Source: Sporomusa ovata DSM 2662
Lineage (GTDB): Bacteria; Bacillota; Negativicutes; Sporomusales; Sporomusaceae
DNA: 64,000 nucleotides
Assembly (NCBI RefSeq): GCF_000445445.1
Contig: NZ_ASXP01000005.1
Location: 372,053-436,052 of the forward strand
Direction: 5' to 3'
The translations under genes and the position numbers were made by a program. The notes below the pieces were generated by a model. That model was not told the DNA's origin. It saw only the letters and a list, made by a program, of their open reading frames with translations, and did not search any database. This document shows, in pieces, positions 55,054 to 64,000 of the stretch. How positions within the stretch are numbered: position 1 is the first letter of the stretch; every line of letters begins with the position of its first letter.

Positions 55054-55722
55054 CTAATATGCTTGATTCATTTTTTGTTCGAGCTTCTGCTGGACTCGGC
55101 TAAAGGCTAGAGTAATGAGCCAGTACATGAGAATTACATCGGTAAAAGCCTCCAGAAACCGGTAAGACGCCGCCCCTTCCATCTGAGCAGTAGCCATTAA
55201 TTCTGTCACACCTAAGGTAAACGCTAATGCCGATCCTTTAATGATATCTACAAAATTATTCGATAAGGCCGGAATTGCTACTCTTGCAGCCTGTGGTAGT
55301 ATTACTCGGCGCATAGATTGGAGGTAAGTCATTCCTATGGACAAACAAGCTTCCATCTGCCCCTTATCGACTGATAGTATTGCTCCTCTTAAAGTTTCAG
55401 ACATATATGCAGATGCATTAAGGCTAAGACCGATGACAGCGGCTGTAAATGCATCAAGTCCCTTCAAACTAGGAATAAGTTGGACGACTCCAAAATATAG
55501 AAAAAAAAGTTGTGCGATAAGTGGTGTACCACGAAAGAAGGATACATACACTTTTGCCATTGGGTATAAGACACTAACTTTTGCCTGTACTATCAAGGCG
55601 ATAAAAACTGATAGTATCAGTGCCAGGCAAAGCGAGAGCGCAGACATCGCTAACGTCACCTTGAGATAACTAAACATTAAGGGTAACAAATTTAAGGCAA
55701 AATCCACATCGAATACTTGCAT
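55054..55722 (-). CDS. Polar amino acid ABC transporter permease
   Basis: A 222-residue inner-membrane protein of the HisM/TcyB type, with the EAA-like loop EACLSIGMTYLQSMRRVILP and the family block FFRGTPLIAQLFFLYFG. About five membrane segments are visible. It lies between the binding protein and the ATPase, 11 and 9 bases from them. Confidence 0.93.
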   Translation of the reverse strand: MQVFDVDFALNLLPLMFSYLKVTLAMSALSLCLALILSVFIALIVQAKVSVLYPMAKVYVSFFRGTPLIAQLFFLYFGVVQLIPSLKGLDAFTAAVIGLSLNASAYMSETLRGAILSVDKGQMEACLSIGMTYLQSMRRVILPQAARVAIPALSNNFVDIIKGSALAFTLGVTELMATAQMEGAASYRFLEAFTDVILMYWLITLAFSRVQQKLEQKMNQAY

Positions 55723-55733
55723 TTATATCACCA

Positions 55734-56537
55734 CTACTGTTTTTTTGTAGTATCTGTTTTAAACCACTTCATAGAAATTTGGCTAAGGGTTCCGTCTTCC
55801 TGCATAGACTTAATGGCCTTATTAACATCGAGAATTAATTGCTTGTTCTTTTCTTCCTTAGTAAAAGGATATTGATTTATTTCAAATACGCCAGTTTTTG
55901 CACTCGCTAATTTAAGATTTAGATTACCCTGTTCAATGGTTGTTTGGGCTTTGATTGCTCCTAACCACGCAGCGTCAAGTCTTCCCATCTCTACATCCTT
56001 TTCCATAGGAGTACCATCATAAGTGGTAATAGTGATCTCTTTATTTTTATCTAGGTCCCTCAAAGTTTTTTCCCCATTGCCGCCTAGAACTACGCCAACC
56101 TTTTTGCCTTTAAAATCTTCTAAATTATTTAATGAACTATCTTTTTTAACAACAAACTGATAGGCGCTATATGCATAAGTCTCACTAAAGTCGTATTTCT
56201 TTCTTCGCTCTTCGGTTGTTGATATTTGATGAGCTATGGTATCAATTTGACCAGCATCAAGCATACCAAACAACCCACTGAATTTAGATACTTTAAACTC
56301 TACACTATAACCAGCTCGTTTGCCTATTTCATTCCAGACATCAATCTCAAACCCTTGAAGTTTATCATCTTTTTTAAAGCACCATGGATAATACTCGCCT
56401 GACGTACCCACTCTGATAACTTTGGCGGCCTGTTGTTTTGTCTCAGTACCAGTTGATTGAGACCCACATCCTGCCGCAAAAAAAACCATAGCAATAAGAG
56501 CCGTAAATAGAATTACAATTGATCTTCTTCCGAACAT
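55734..56537 (-). CDS. Amino acid-binding lipoprotein, probably for cystine
   Basis: A 267-residue protein with a lipoprotein signal (LIAMVFFAAGC, lipobox AAGC) and a periplasmic binding fold (RVGTSGEYYPWCF, GFEIDVWNEIGKRAGY, GQIDTIAHQISTTEERRKKY). The last block is typical of cystine-binding proteins (TcyA/FliY type). The divergent PatB/MalY-type beta-lyase gene supports a sulfur amino acid substrate. AAAGGAG precedes the ATG. Confidence 0.87.
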   Translation of the reverse strand: MFGRRSIVILFTALIAMVFFAAGCGSQSTGTETKQQAAKVIRVGTSGEYYPWCFKKDDKLQGFEIDVWNEIGKRAGYSVEFKVSKFSGLFGMLDAGQIDTIAHQISTTEERRKKYDFSETYAYSAYQFVVKKDSSLNNLEDFKGKKVGVVLGGNGEKTLRDLDKNKEITITTYDGTPMEKDVEMGRLDAAWLGAIKAQTTIEQGNLNLKLASAKTGVFEINQYPFTKEEKNKQLILDVNKAIKSMQEDGTLSQISMKWFKTDTTKKQ

Positions 56538-56730
56538 AAAGCCACTCCTTTATTCTATATATTTTCTATATATTTATTATATATTATATAAACAACAGCT
56601 AATTCCTTCATAAATTGAATTTATTTTGGGGAATTATCCACTAAATGAGATATAGTGCCTAATTACTCATTTGTCAGTAATCTTTCGCCATGATATTATG
56701 AAGCAAGATTACGAAAGGAGTAACAAAAAG

Positions 56731-57906
56731 ATGTACAATTTTGATGCAACAATTTCCCGTCAGGGGACAGGTTGCCGTAAATGGGATTCCCTTGATAGTG
56801 TATTTGGCCGCAAAGATATTTTGCCATTTTGGATAGCAGATATGGATTTTGCTACTCCTCCCGGGGTTGTAGAAGCTCTAAAAGAGAAAGTCGAGCACAA
56901 GGTCTTCGGGTATCACACACGAGACAACTCTTTTTATAAAGCCGCAATAGACTGGGAAATGGAACGCCACGGCTGGGGAATCAAGCAAGAATGGTTACTC
57001 AACACCCCTGGGGTAGTTCCATCCATAAGCTTTGCTATTTTGGCATTAACCGAACCAGGGGATCAGATCATTGTTCAACCACCTATATACCCTCCATTCT
57101 TTGCATGTGTCACTAAGAATGGACGCCAACTAATTGAAAACCCATTAATTAATATTGATGGTAACTACGTACTAGACTTTGATGACTTGGAACGCAAGAT
57201 GAGTCCAAAAGTGAAAATGTTGCTGCTCTGTAGCCCACATAACCCTGTTGGGAGGGTATGGACAAAGGAAGAACTATCACGTCTAGCAGAAATCTGCCTT
57301 CGCCACAATGTCCTAATCATCTCTGATGAGATCCATGCTGACTTAGTCTATAGCGGACACAAACATATACCACTTTCTTTTCTGGGATCAGAGGTCGCTC
57401 AATCAACCATAACTTTTCTTTCTCCCAGTAAAACCTTTAATATCGCCGGGACTTATACATCCTTTGCCGTTATTCCCAATGAAATTCATCGTAGGAAATT
57501 TGCTCAGCTGATGGACGCACTCCATCTTGATAGCGGAAACTTATTTGGAATTACCGCAGCAGAGGCCGCTTTTCGTACTGGTGGCCCATGGCTTGATGAA
57601 CTCCTGGCTTATTTAGAAAGTAATGCCGAGTTCCTAGTAAATTACGTTAAGAGTAACATTCCTAGTATTAGTACTACTGTTCCACAAGGTACATACCTTG
57701 CTTGGCTTGATTTTAACAAATCAGGTATTCACACATCTGAACTTCATCACTTTCTAATCCACAAGGCAGGACTAGGTTTAAATGCTGGCGCTACCTTTGG
57801 TACACAAGGTACGGGTTTTGCCCGCCTTAATTTTGGATGTCGCCGCACCTTACTAGCAGAAGGACTGTTCCGACTAGAAACGGCAATGAAAAAGTTTAAT
57901 CACTAA
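56731..57906 (+). CDS. PatB/MalY-family PLP-dependent beta-C-S lyase
   Basis: A 391-residue aminotransferase-fold enzyme. The PLP lysine is in LSPSKTFNIAGTYTSF; SPHNPVGRVWTKEEL and SDEIHADLVYSGHKHIP are family blocks. Such enzymes cleave cystathionine, cystine or related C-S bonds to give pyruvate, ammonia and a thiol. ATG 56731 follows GAAAGGAG; an in-frame ATG 60 bases upstream lacks a site. It is divergent from the cystine-type importer, forming a cystine uptake and breakdown module. ATAAATTGAATTTAT, a near-palindrome, lies near 56611-56625 between them and may be an operator. Confidence 0.88.
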   Translation: MYNFDATISRQGTGCRKWDSLDSVFGRKDILPFWIADMDFATPPGVVEALKEKVEHKVFGYHTRDNSFYKAAIDWEMERHGWGIKQEWLLNTPGVVPSISFAILALTEPGDQIIVQPPIYPPFFACVTKNGRQLIENPLINIDGNYVLDFDDLERKMSPKVKMLLLCSPHNPVGRVWTKEELSRLAEICLRHNVLIISDEIHADLVYSGHKHIPLSFLGSEVAQSTITFLSPSKTFNIAGTYTSFAVIPNEIHRRKFAQLMDALHLDSGNLFGITAAEAAFRTGGPWLDELLAYLESNAEFLVNYVKSNIPSISTTVPQGTYLAWLDFNKSGIHTSELHHFLIHKAGLGLNAGATFGTQGTGFARLNFGCRRTLLAEGLFRLETAMKKFNH

Positions 57907-58115
57907 GTATAAATGTTCATGATGTGATACACAATTTAAAGGTTGCACTACTAGCCTGGCGAATGCGCTCAACAGTGTCCTCGGCGGTAAAAAAAGCTAT
58001 TTACTTTCAGATTTTTCTAAGAGTCTAAGAGTCGCCGTAAAAACCTGCAAATTGACAGACATCAATAAAAAGAGCAATTCCCCTCAAGGCCAAACAAAGA
58101 TAGCCTATACCGAGA

Positions 58116-58367
58116 TTAATGGTTTCCATTCTCAAACTTGCTCAGCCTCATTTCCGGGCCTTTTGTATCCACCATTAGCGCGATAGGGGCGGCGGCTTTT
58201 CTTGCGGCTGCGCGGACTAACTCGATTCGCCGAGCGTGATCCTCGTGACTACCGTGCGAGAAATTAAAGCGAGCTATATTCATGCCTGCGGCAATCATTT
58301 CATCGAGAACACCGACTTTGTCGGTGCTGGGACCCACAGTGCAAACGATCTTTGTCTTTTTCATCAA
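58116..58367 (-). pseudogene. pyk: N-terminal fragment of pyruvate kinase
   Basis: The frame encodes the first 80 or so residues of pyruvate kinase (TKIVCTVGPSTDKVGVLDEMI, AAGMNIARFNFSHGSHEDH, MVDTKGPEMRLSKF) and then stops. Just downstream (about 57955-57995, minus strand) AEDTVERIRQA may be a further fragment of the gene. The start overlaps the stop of the glycerate kinase gene by four bases. It has no catalytic barrel and is not functional as a kinase. Confidence 0.75.
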
Positions 58368-59539
58368 TATCTCCTTACACCCGATTTCTCAAGCTTTAAA
58401 CCGATGACCATTCCTGCCCTGAGCAACCTCAGTAATCTAGCGGTTGCTTCAATCACAAGACTTTCGGCGCGCCCCATGCACTCATCTAAAGTAATCGGTT
58501 GGGGCACGATAGAGCATACCCCCCAAATACCGTGAAGGAGAACAGACTCATGCCCTACTCCTAGGCCGCCGGATAAGCAGATGGTTGGCACATCATACTT
58601 GCTTGCTCGCTTGGCTACTCCAATCGGAGCTTTCCCCCGAGATGTCTGGAAATCCGTGCAACCTTCGCCAGTAATTACAAGGTCGGCATTTCTCATGAGG
58701 TCATCGAATTTTGCTGCATCTAGTACAATTTCAACACCTGGACGTAGCTTTGCGTTCGTGAAGAACATAAAGCCCGATCCTAAACCTCCGGCGGCTCCGG
58801 CGCCGGGTAAATTTTCCACGTCTTTGCCGGTTGCTTGTTTGGCAATTTCCGCATAATGGTGCATGGCTTGATCAAGCTCGGTTACCATTTCCGGCGAAGC
58901 TCCTTTTTGGGGTCCGTAAACTGCAGACGCTCCTTGGGGTCCACAAAGCGGGTTATCTACGTCGCATGCGACAACAATTTCTGTTTCCGCCAAGCGTGGG
59001 TCAAATTCAGACAAATCTATCTTCACCAGATTAGCCAGTGCCGCTCCGCCCTGGGGCAACCCAGAGTTGTCTTTATTTAAAAACTTTGCACCGAGAGCAC
59101 GCGCCATGCCGGCGCCACCGTCATTGGTCGCGCTACCGCCAATACCGATAATCATCTTTCTTAGTCCCCGGTCCAGTGCGGCCCTAATCAGTTGGCCAGT
59201 CCCATACGTCGTTGTAAAAAGCGGATTGCGTTTCTCTTTAGGAACGAGGATTAGTCCGGAGGCCGCTGCCATTTCAATTACAGCTGTCTCGCCATCGCCG
59301 AGAATTCCCCAAGAAGCTTCAACTCTATCACCTAGCGGTCCCATTACGCTTTGACGTATAATCCGGCCGCCGGTTGTGGCTACTAGCGCTTCCACGGTTC
59401 CCTCACCGCCATCCGCTATAGGTACTTTTTTTATGTTGGCCTGAGGATCTACCATCAAGATGCCTTGCTCCATAGCATTGGCTACGTCTATGGCTGATAT
59501 GCTTCCCTTGAAAGAATCTGGAGCTACTATAATACGCAC
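58364..59539 (-). CDS. garK: Glycerate kinase (GarK/GlxK family)
   Basis: A 391-residue protein that phosphorylates D-glycerate, probably to 2-phosphoglycerate. It has RIIVAPDSFKGSISAIDVA, KVPIADGGEGTVEAL, IGIGGSATNDGGAGMARAL, and DLVITGEGCTDFQTSRGKAP. I prefer the GTG at 59539, ten bases after AAAGGG and matching the family start; the GTG at 59548 is almost on that site. With the GarR-type reductase encoded upstream it forms a tartronate semialdehyde to glycerate to phosphoglycerate route. Confidence 0.92.
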   Translation of the reverse strand: MRIIVAPDSFKGSISAIDVANAMEQGILMVDPQANIKKVPIADGGEGTVEALVATTGGRIIRQSVMGPLGDRVEASWGILGDGETAVIEMAAASGLILVPKEKRNPLFTTTYGTGQLIRAALDRGLRKMIIGIGGSATNDGGAGMARALGAKFLNKDNSGLPQGGAALANLVKIDLSEFDPRLAETEIVVACDVDNPLCGPQGASAVYGPQKGASPEMVTELDQAMHHYAEIAKQATGKDVENLPGAGAAGGLGSGFMFFTNAKLRPGVEIVLDAAKFDDLMRNADLVITGEGCTDFQTSRGKAPIGVAKRASKYDVPTICLSGGLGVGHESVLLHGIWGVCSIVPQPITLDECMGRAESLVIEATARLLRLLRAGMVIGLKLEKSGVRRY

Positions 59540-59661
59540 CTTATTCACACCCTTTACAATCTACTATTCTATAAATCCAAAAACTCTGATATAGGAGCCA
59601 CAAGTCGACCGCCACCCTTTAATGGTTTTAATAGTCAGATGCTTTCATGGCTTAACTCCAA

Positions 59662-60578
59662 TTAGAAAGCAAACGCATACGTGATAATTCCAAGCCCAAC
59701 GACGAATCCTGTGACATATTTGAATGTTGTCAAAAGGATTTCACCCTCCCGTCCGACCAATCCGGCAGCCGTTGTGGCTATGGCAATATTTTGTGGCGAA
59801 ACTAACTTGCCAACACAAGCTCCACTGGTGTTTGAAGCTGCAATCCATACCGGGTTTGCACCGATTTGGTAGCAATTATAAATTGCGGAATGGCAAAGCA
59901 TAACCCAGTAACCAGTGTAGGCAGCCAAACATCCTTAAGTCCGGTTAGGCTTTTCGTAACAGATAATACTATCAAAAAAGGCACTAAAAGAACGAATGGT
60001 GTTAGTTGCAGTACGACATTAAGTGATAGGGGCATAACCGGAAGTTCCGTAATTTTCGCCAGCGTAGTAATCGGAATTCCGATCACGCCGAAAGCTACCG
60101 GAACAGTATTAGCAAGCAAACATATGACGGCTGCGAAAAAGGGTTCAAACCCTAGCGCAATAAGAATGGTAGCAGGAATAATAACTGCGGTACCAAAGCC
60201 GGCTGCACTTTCAAGAAATCCGCCGAATCCCCAGGCGATGGCGAGCGCTTGAATTCTTCGGTCACCGGATAAGGTTGACATCATGCTTTTTATTCGACTC
60301 ATTGCACCAGTGCTTAAAGTAATGTTGTAGGTAAAGAACGCAGCAAAAATTACCCACAAAATTGGCACTAATGCTAGCAAGCCGCCCTCCGCGGCGGCTT
60401 GCTAGCATTAAGGGCATTTTCCAAAAGAATATTGCAATATTCAACGTTAAGACCAAACCAATTCGCAGGCTTTTTGGGCTGGAACCTTCAACCCCCCTAA
60501 GCTTACAAGGAGCCATAGTATCGGAGTAACGGCGATAAATGTCATTAGAGAGGTTCCAAATATTGAAAAATGATCCAT
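59662..60578 (-). pseudogene. Disrupted L-lactate permease-type transporter (LctP)
   Basis: Four frame pieces spell a broken LctP-family permease. It starts MDHFSIFGTSLMTFIAV behind GGAG, shifts near 60470 to RIGLVLTLNIAIFFWKMPLM, shifts again near 60390 to AAEGGLLALVPILWVIF, and continues through FGGFLESAAGFGTAVIIP. After FAIPQFI there is a large internal deletion and another shift into IGANPVWIAASNTSGACVG, ending ITYAFAF. Intact LctP is about 530 residues. It probably once imported glycerate, glycolate or lactate. Confidence 0.8.
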
Positions 60579-60605
60579 TTGATTAACTCCTCGACGAATC
60601 TTCAT

Positions 60606-60641
60606 TCTAGAGAGCCTCTATTCAAAAAAGAGACTCTCTAG
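60606..60641. promoter_or_regulatory. Inverted repeat between garR and the lctP remnant
   Basis: CTAGAGAG and CTCTCTAG, with CTCT/AGAG inside, form a hairpin; the loop carries a T-run on the minus strand. It may be an operator, an mRNA stability element or an imperfect terminator. Confidence 0.4.
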
Positions 60642-60657
60642 TCGCTGATTAATAGAT

Positions 60658-61548
60658 TTAGCGCTTTACTTCCACTTTTGCGAGTTTTTCATAATATTTT
60701 ACCAAGCTACTATGATCCTCCATCTCAAAACCGTCTACCTTCAACGATTGCATCATTTCCATGACGGCTGCCGTCAATGGAAGCGGCACTCCAACACCAT
60801 GCGAAGTTTCCAGTACATTATTCAAATCTTTAATATGAAGATTAATTCGAAAACCAGGTTTGAAATTACGATCCATCATCATAGGAGCTTTTGCATCTAA
60901 CACTGTGCTGCCTGCCAAGCCGCCTCTAATGGCCTGATAAACCAGTTCTGGATCGACTCCGGCTTTGCTGGCCAGAACCAAGGCCTCCGATACTGCTGCA
61001 ATATTGAGAGCTACGATGATCTGATTGGCTATTTTGGTAATATTGCCTGCCCCTATATCCCCGGTATGTACTACTGAACCGGCCATCGCCTTTAATATTG
61101 GATAGCATCTTTCAAAAATTTCTTTTTTACCACCAACCATGACCGATATTGTTCCATCAATGGCTTTCGGCTCGCCACCACTCACCGGAGCATCAAGCAT
61201 TTCTACACCTTTTTCGGCAAGTTTTTGGGCCACTTCCCGGCTGACTAATGGTGCAATAGAGCTCATATCAGCTACAATAGCACCGCGTTTCGCTCCTTCG
61301 ATTACACCATCTTCACCTAAAATTACCGTTTTTACATGTGGGGAATTGGGTAACATCGTTAGAATAATACCTGTTTGCTCGGCAACTTCTTTCGGTGTAG
61401 CGGCGGACTTAGCTCCGGCCTTTGCCAATTCATCCACCGCAGCCTTCACAATATCACACACAACCAATTCATATCCAGCCTCTAACAAATTTTTTGCCAT
61501 AGGTTTCCCCATGATTCCCAGACCGATAAATCCAATTTTTTTAGACAT
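60658..61548 (-). CDS. garR: 2-hydroxy-3-oxopropionate (tartronate semialdehyde) reductase
   Basis: A 296-residue beta-hydroxyacid dehydrogenase. The NAD(P) fold is GFIGLGIMGKPMAKNL; the substrate-binding block DAPVSGGEPKAIDGTISVMVGG and the catalytic Lys in GAGNITKIANQI are present. It reduces tartronate semialdehyde to glycerate. GGAGGG precedes the ATG. It is first in the operon and divergent from cdaR. Confidence 0.92.
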   Translation of the reverse strand: MSKKIGFIGLGIMGKPMAKNLLEAGYELVVCDIVKAAVDELAKAGAKSAATPKEVAEQTGIILTMLPNSPHVKTVILGEDGVIEGAKRGAIVADMSSIAPLVSREVAQKLAEKGVEMLDAPVSGGEPKAIDGTISVMVGGKKEIFERCYPILKAMAGSVVHTGDIGAGNITKIANQIIVALNIAAVSEALVLASKAGVDPELVYQAIRGGLAGSTVLDAKAPMMMDRNFKPGFRINLHIKDLNNVLETSHGVGVPLPLTAAVMEMMQSLKVDGFEMEDHSSLVKYYEKLAKVEVKR

Positions 61549-61938
61549 CGAAAACCCTCCATAATCATTTTAGTTTATATTACTTAGGCTGCAATCGTAT
61601 CATTCAAACTTATACCCATATTAAAGCACTTGGACATAACATAGACTATAAACCGGAGGTTTATTACAATAGCAACCAGTTGAATCTAAATTTAATTTTA
61701 TTTGAAAATAAAGTTAGTTTCAATTGTCTGAATCCTCCAATAGTTGTTGTTCTGTCATCGACCTAATTGGCTATTTTGCACAACTACTTTCTTTTATTGC
61801 CATCCATAAAGAATGACTGATAAATTTGTCATTCTTACAAAAGTTCGACTTTAGCCGCTTTGGACATGGTAAAAGCTGTTGCACTCTATTAGCCCAGCTG
61901 TATAATATAGACATAATTGTTTTAACAAAGGAGAAACC
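61549..61938. other. Regulatory region between garR and cdaR
   Basis: A 390-base divergent intergenic region. It holds an inverted repeat at 61811-61834 (GAATGAC, ten bases, GTCATTC), a possible operator for CdaR, and the cdaR promoter at 61879-61906. No ORF is supported. Confidence 0.5.
61879..61906 (+). promoter_or_regulatory. Promoter of cdaR
   Basis: TTGCAC and TATAAT are separated by 16 bases, 33 bases upstream of the cdaR start codon. Confidence 0.65.
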
Positions 61939-63207
61939 ATGATTCTTTCAAGCGAATTAGCACAGCAAATTGTCAATAAAATAATGCCAATTGTACATCA
62001 CAATGTCAATATTATGAATGATGAAGGAATTATTATCGGCTCGGGCGATAATAAACGCTTGGATAGTTTTCATCAAGGCGCCGAAGAAGTTATTAGAAGC
62101 GGTAAAGTAGTAGAAATTTATCCTGAAGACCTTACCTTGTATCCTGGGGCCTTACCGGGTCTCAACTGGCCAATTATAGTCAACACACAAATTGTCGGTG
62201 TCGTTGGAGTGTCAGGTGATCCAGATACAGTTCGTAGCACAGCCGAACTGGTGAAAATTGTCGCTGAACTAATTTTAGAACGAGAAATTTTCATGGAAGA
62301 ATTTCGTTCTCAATCGCACTTTCACGAGGGTTTCATCATGTTACTACTGTCGGAGCAGGCAGAAGCAAATTATTCGCAAATAACGGCGCAAGCCGCTGTA
62401 CTTCGATTTGATCTGAACCTTCCCCGTCTGATTGCCGTCGCCAATGTAGAACCTATTCTCGAAAATGCCTTCACCAATTATGGATCATATGACCTAGTTT
62501 CAACTCGTACCCGAGAAAGTTTAACTCAGTTGCTTGAAACATCCAATTTTATTGACGAAAAAGACATGATTGCATTTTTGGAAAACCAGCTAATTTCAAT
62601 AAAACATTTCCCCTTGGAAACTCCAGTCCAGGTCATTAATGACTGGGGGCATTCTTTTTTACAGCTCATAAAATCGGCTTATCCGGAAACTAATTTGAGC
62701 TTGGGGATAGGAAGTCTGACAGAATCTCCGCTAGCAATGCGAAGTTCATATAACGAGGCTCAGTTCGAATTGAAGGAACATCAACGCGACAACGACATAT
62801 CCTCAATCTACGATTTTGACAACTTAGCAACTTACCTGGTGCGAGAACCCCAAGCGACAAGTTCCTGTGCAGCCTTCAAGGTTCTACAAGATAAGTTGAC
62901 AAATAAAACCTATGTAAAATACGATATGCGCAATACCATTCTGAGTTTGCTTAAAAATAACCTCAATCTTTCCGCGACTGCAAAAGACCTATTTATCCAC
63001 CGTAATACTCTAGTTTTTCGGCTGAATAAATTAAAACAATTAACCGGACTTAGTCCCGCTCAATATATTAACCATGCCATCTTGTGCAAATTTCTCTACG
63101 CGAACGATAATCTGCCCTATAAAAAAGTAAATAACAGTGTAAAAGAAGCATCCGTACTGAATTTATTAAACGGTAATTCTCAGATTTCTGGTAAAGCACG
63201 GACCTAA
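61939..63207 (+). CDS. cdaR: CdaR-family sugar diacid regulator
   Basis: A 422-residue activator. The N-terminal sugar diacid recognition domain starts MILSSELAQQIVNKIMPIV and contains NIMNDEGIIIGSGDNKR. A middle GGDEF-like region follows, then a PucR-type HTH at the C-terminus (LNLSATAKDLFIHRNTLVFR). CdaR proteins activate glycerate, glucarate and galactarate genes in response to the compound. AAGGAG precedes the ATG. It is divergent from garR, its likely target. Confidence 0.93.
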   Translation: MILSSELAQQIVNKIMPIVHHNVNIMNDEGIIIGSGDNKRLDSFHQGAEEVIRSGKVVEIYPEDLTLYPGALPGLNWPIIVNTQIVGVVGVSGDPDTVRSTAELVKIVAELILEREIFMEEFRSQSHFHEGFIMLLLSEQAEANYSQITAQAAVLRFDLNLPRLIAVANVEPILENAFTNYGSYDLVSTRTRESLTQLLETSNFIDEKDMIAFLENQLISIKHFPLETPVQVINDWGHSFLQLIKSAYPETNLSLGIGSLTESPLAMRSSYNEAQFELKEHQRDNDISSIYDFDNLATYLVREPQATSSCAAFKVLQDKLTNKTYVKYDMRNTILSLLKNNLNLSATAKDLFIHRNTLVFRLNKLKQLTGLSPAQYINHAILCKFLYANDNLPYKKVNNSVKEASVLNLLNGNSQISGKART

Positions 63208-63365
63208 ATTTACTGATCAACTACGACTGGATTTCAAATTATAATGGTACAGGCTGAAGCCTTTGGCATCATTGCCTCCACCCAAGGATTTACTGAGTGC
63301 GGCGCAGCGCAACAAAAAGCTTATTGATGACCATCTGATTCATCTCGTCATAATATCCTTTATAC

Positions 63366-63410
63366 AAAAAAACACCCATCATTTACTCTATCAGTAAATG
63401 ATGGGTGTTT
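63366..63410 (-). terminator. Terminator of the tRNA operon
   Basis: AACACCCATCATTTACT pairs with AGTAAATGATGGGTGTT around CTATC. The minus strand ends in TTTTTTTG directly after the last tRNA. Confidence 0.8.
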
Positions 63411-63414
63411 AAGT

Positions 63415-63488
63415 TGGAGCGGGTGAAGGGAATCGAACCCTCGTAGCTAGCTTGGGAAGCTAGAGCTCTACCATTGAGCTACACCCGC
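63415..63488 (-). tRNA. tRNA-Gly (anticodon CCC)
   Basis: A full cloverleaf with encoded CCA. The anticodon loop is TTCCCAA between CTAGC and GCTAG; acceptor GCGGGTG pairs with CACCCGC. Confidence 0.9.
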
Positions 63489-63497
63489 ATATATAAT

Positions 63498-63582
63498 TGG
63501 TGAAGAGAGGGGGATTCGAACCACCGAAGTCAAAGACGGCAGATTTACAGTCTGCTCCCTTTAGCCACTCGGGAATCCCTCC
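63498..63582 (-). tRNA. tRNA-Tyr (anticodon GTA)
   Basis: An 85-base type II tRNA with a long variable arm and encoded CCA. The anticodon loop is CTGTAAA between CAGA and TCTG. Confidence 0.92.
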
Positions 63583-63585
63583 ATA

Positions 63586-63661
63586 TGGAGCTGGCGATAG
63601 GAATTGAACCCACAACCTGCTGATTACAAGTCAGCTGCTCTACCTATTGAGCTACGCCAGC
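63586..63661 (-). tRNA. tRNA-Thr (anticodon TGT)
   Basis: A full cloverleaf with encoded CCA; the anticodon loop is CTTGTAA between CTGA and TCAG. Confidence 0.92.
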
Positions 63662-63671
63662 ATATTATTAC

Positions 63672-63760
63672 TGGTGCCAAGAACCAGAATCGAACCGGTA
63701 CGGAAATTTCTTTCCGACGGATTTTAAGTCCGTTGCGTCTGCCAGTTCCGCTACCCCGGC
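63672..63760 (-). tRNA. tRNA-Leu (anticodon TAA)
   Basis: An 89-base type II tRNA with a long variable arm and encoded CCA; the anticodon loop is CTTAAAA between CGGA and TCCG. Confidence 0.92.
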
Positions 63761-63768
63761 ATAAAGAA

Positions 63769-63843
<75 letters not shown>

Positions 63844-63850
63844 AAAAGTA

Positions 63851-63925
63851 TGGAGCGGAAAACGAGATTCGAACTCGCGACCCTCGCCTTGGCAAGGCGA
63901 TGCTCTACCGCTGAGCTACTTCCGC
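63851..63925 (-). tRNA. tRNA-Gly (anticodon GCC)
   Basis: A full cloverleaf with encoded CCA; the anticodon loop is TTGCCAA between CGCC and GGCG. It is the most upstream visible tRNA of the cluster. Confidence 0.92.
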
Positions 63926-64000
63926 ATATTCGACGTTCGACACTAGACGCTCGATTTTCGCTATCGAAAGTCGTATGCCGCACCACAGGGCCGCAATATT

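Noticed and set aside
60368..60412. Near-perfect palindrome GCTAGCAAGCCGCC/GGCGGCTTGCTAGC as a mobile-element end or assembly foldback
   Set aside because: Both arms fit the lactate permease coding sequence (MLAS, then AAEGGLLAL) apart from a one-base shift, so it is probably coincidental coding sequence in a pseudogene, not an element end.

Overview
The window looks like a chromosome segment of a diderm, acetogenic Firmicute of the Negativicutes, most likely Sporomusa or a close relative (Sporomusaceae). This is inferred from gene content. A signal peptide-plus-beta-barrel autotransporter implies an outer membrane, while Shine-Dalgarno sites, a DinR-type SOS box and several proteins are Firmicute-like. 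Corrinoid methyl-transfer genes and a glycine cleavage operon are abundant. Most genes lie on the minus strand.

C1 and corrinoid block (0.9-3.6 kb and 12-33 kb). A GcvT-SHMT fusion gene stands alone at 0.9-3.6 kb. At 12-19.4 kb a minus-strand operon encodes a CobW-like GTPase, three UroD/MtaA-type proteins, a corrinoid protein (frameshifted), a reductive activator of corrinoid proteins and, at its end, a small Cys-rich protein. That last gene appears to contain an in-frame UGA read as selenocysteine, followed by a SECIS-like hairpin; this is the most striking observation here. At 20-28.7 kb lies the glycine cleavage operon (gcvT, gcvH, gcvPA, gcvPB, a 61-aa ORF, lpdA) under a tandem glycine riboswitch. 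A group II intron in the opposite orientation splits gcvT from gcvH. At 28.8-32.9 kb an MttB-type operon holds a small protein, a corrinoid protein, a frameshifted MttB and an intact MttB. Together these suggest demethylation of methylated glycine derivatives or methoxy compounds, feeding methyl groups to tetrahydrofolate, with the glycine product cleaved by the GCS.

Other regions: a partial M50 protease (left edge), a FecB-like binding protein, a YwqA/YwqB-like SNF2 helicase and SWIM pair, and a MATE transporter (4-11.5 kb); a LysR regulator, a chemoreceptor and a decayed PocR-domain gene (33-37 kb); a Tat-exported metallo-beta-lactamase-fold protein, a lipoprotein and small genes (37-41 kb); a large autotransporter with a duplicated C-terminal fragment (41-44.3 kb); an AraC regulator, APC permease and amidohydrolase operon (44.4-49 kb); proB, an internally deleted SOS-controlled Y-family polymerase and msrA (50-53 kb); a cystine-type ABC transporter divergent from a PatB/MalY beta-lyase (54-58 kb); a glycerate/tartronate semialdehyde locus with CdaR, GarR, glycerate kinase and a wrecked lactate permease (58-63.2 kb); and six tRNA genes (63.4-63.9 kb).

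Decay is conspicuous: frameshifts in short homopolymers, truncated pyruvate kinase, polymerase, PocR and lctP remnants, and short repeats. Some frameshifts may be sequencing errors.
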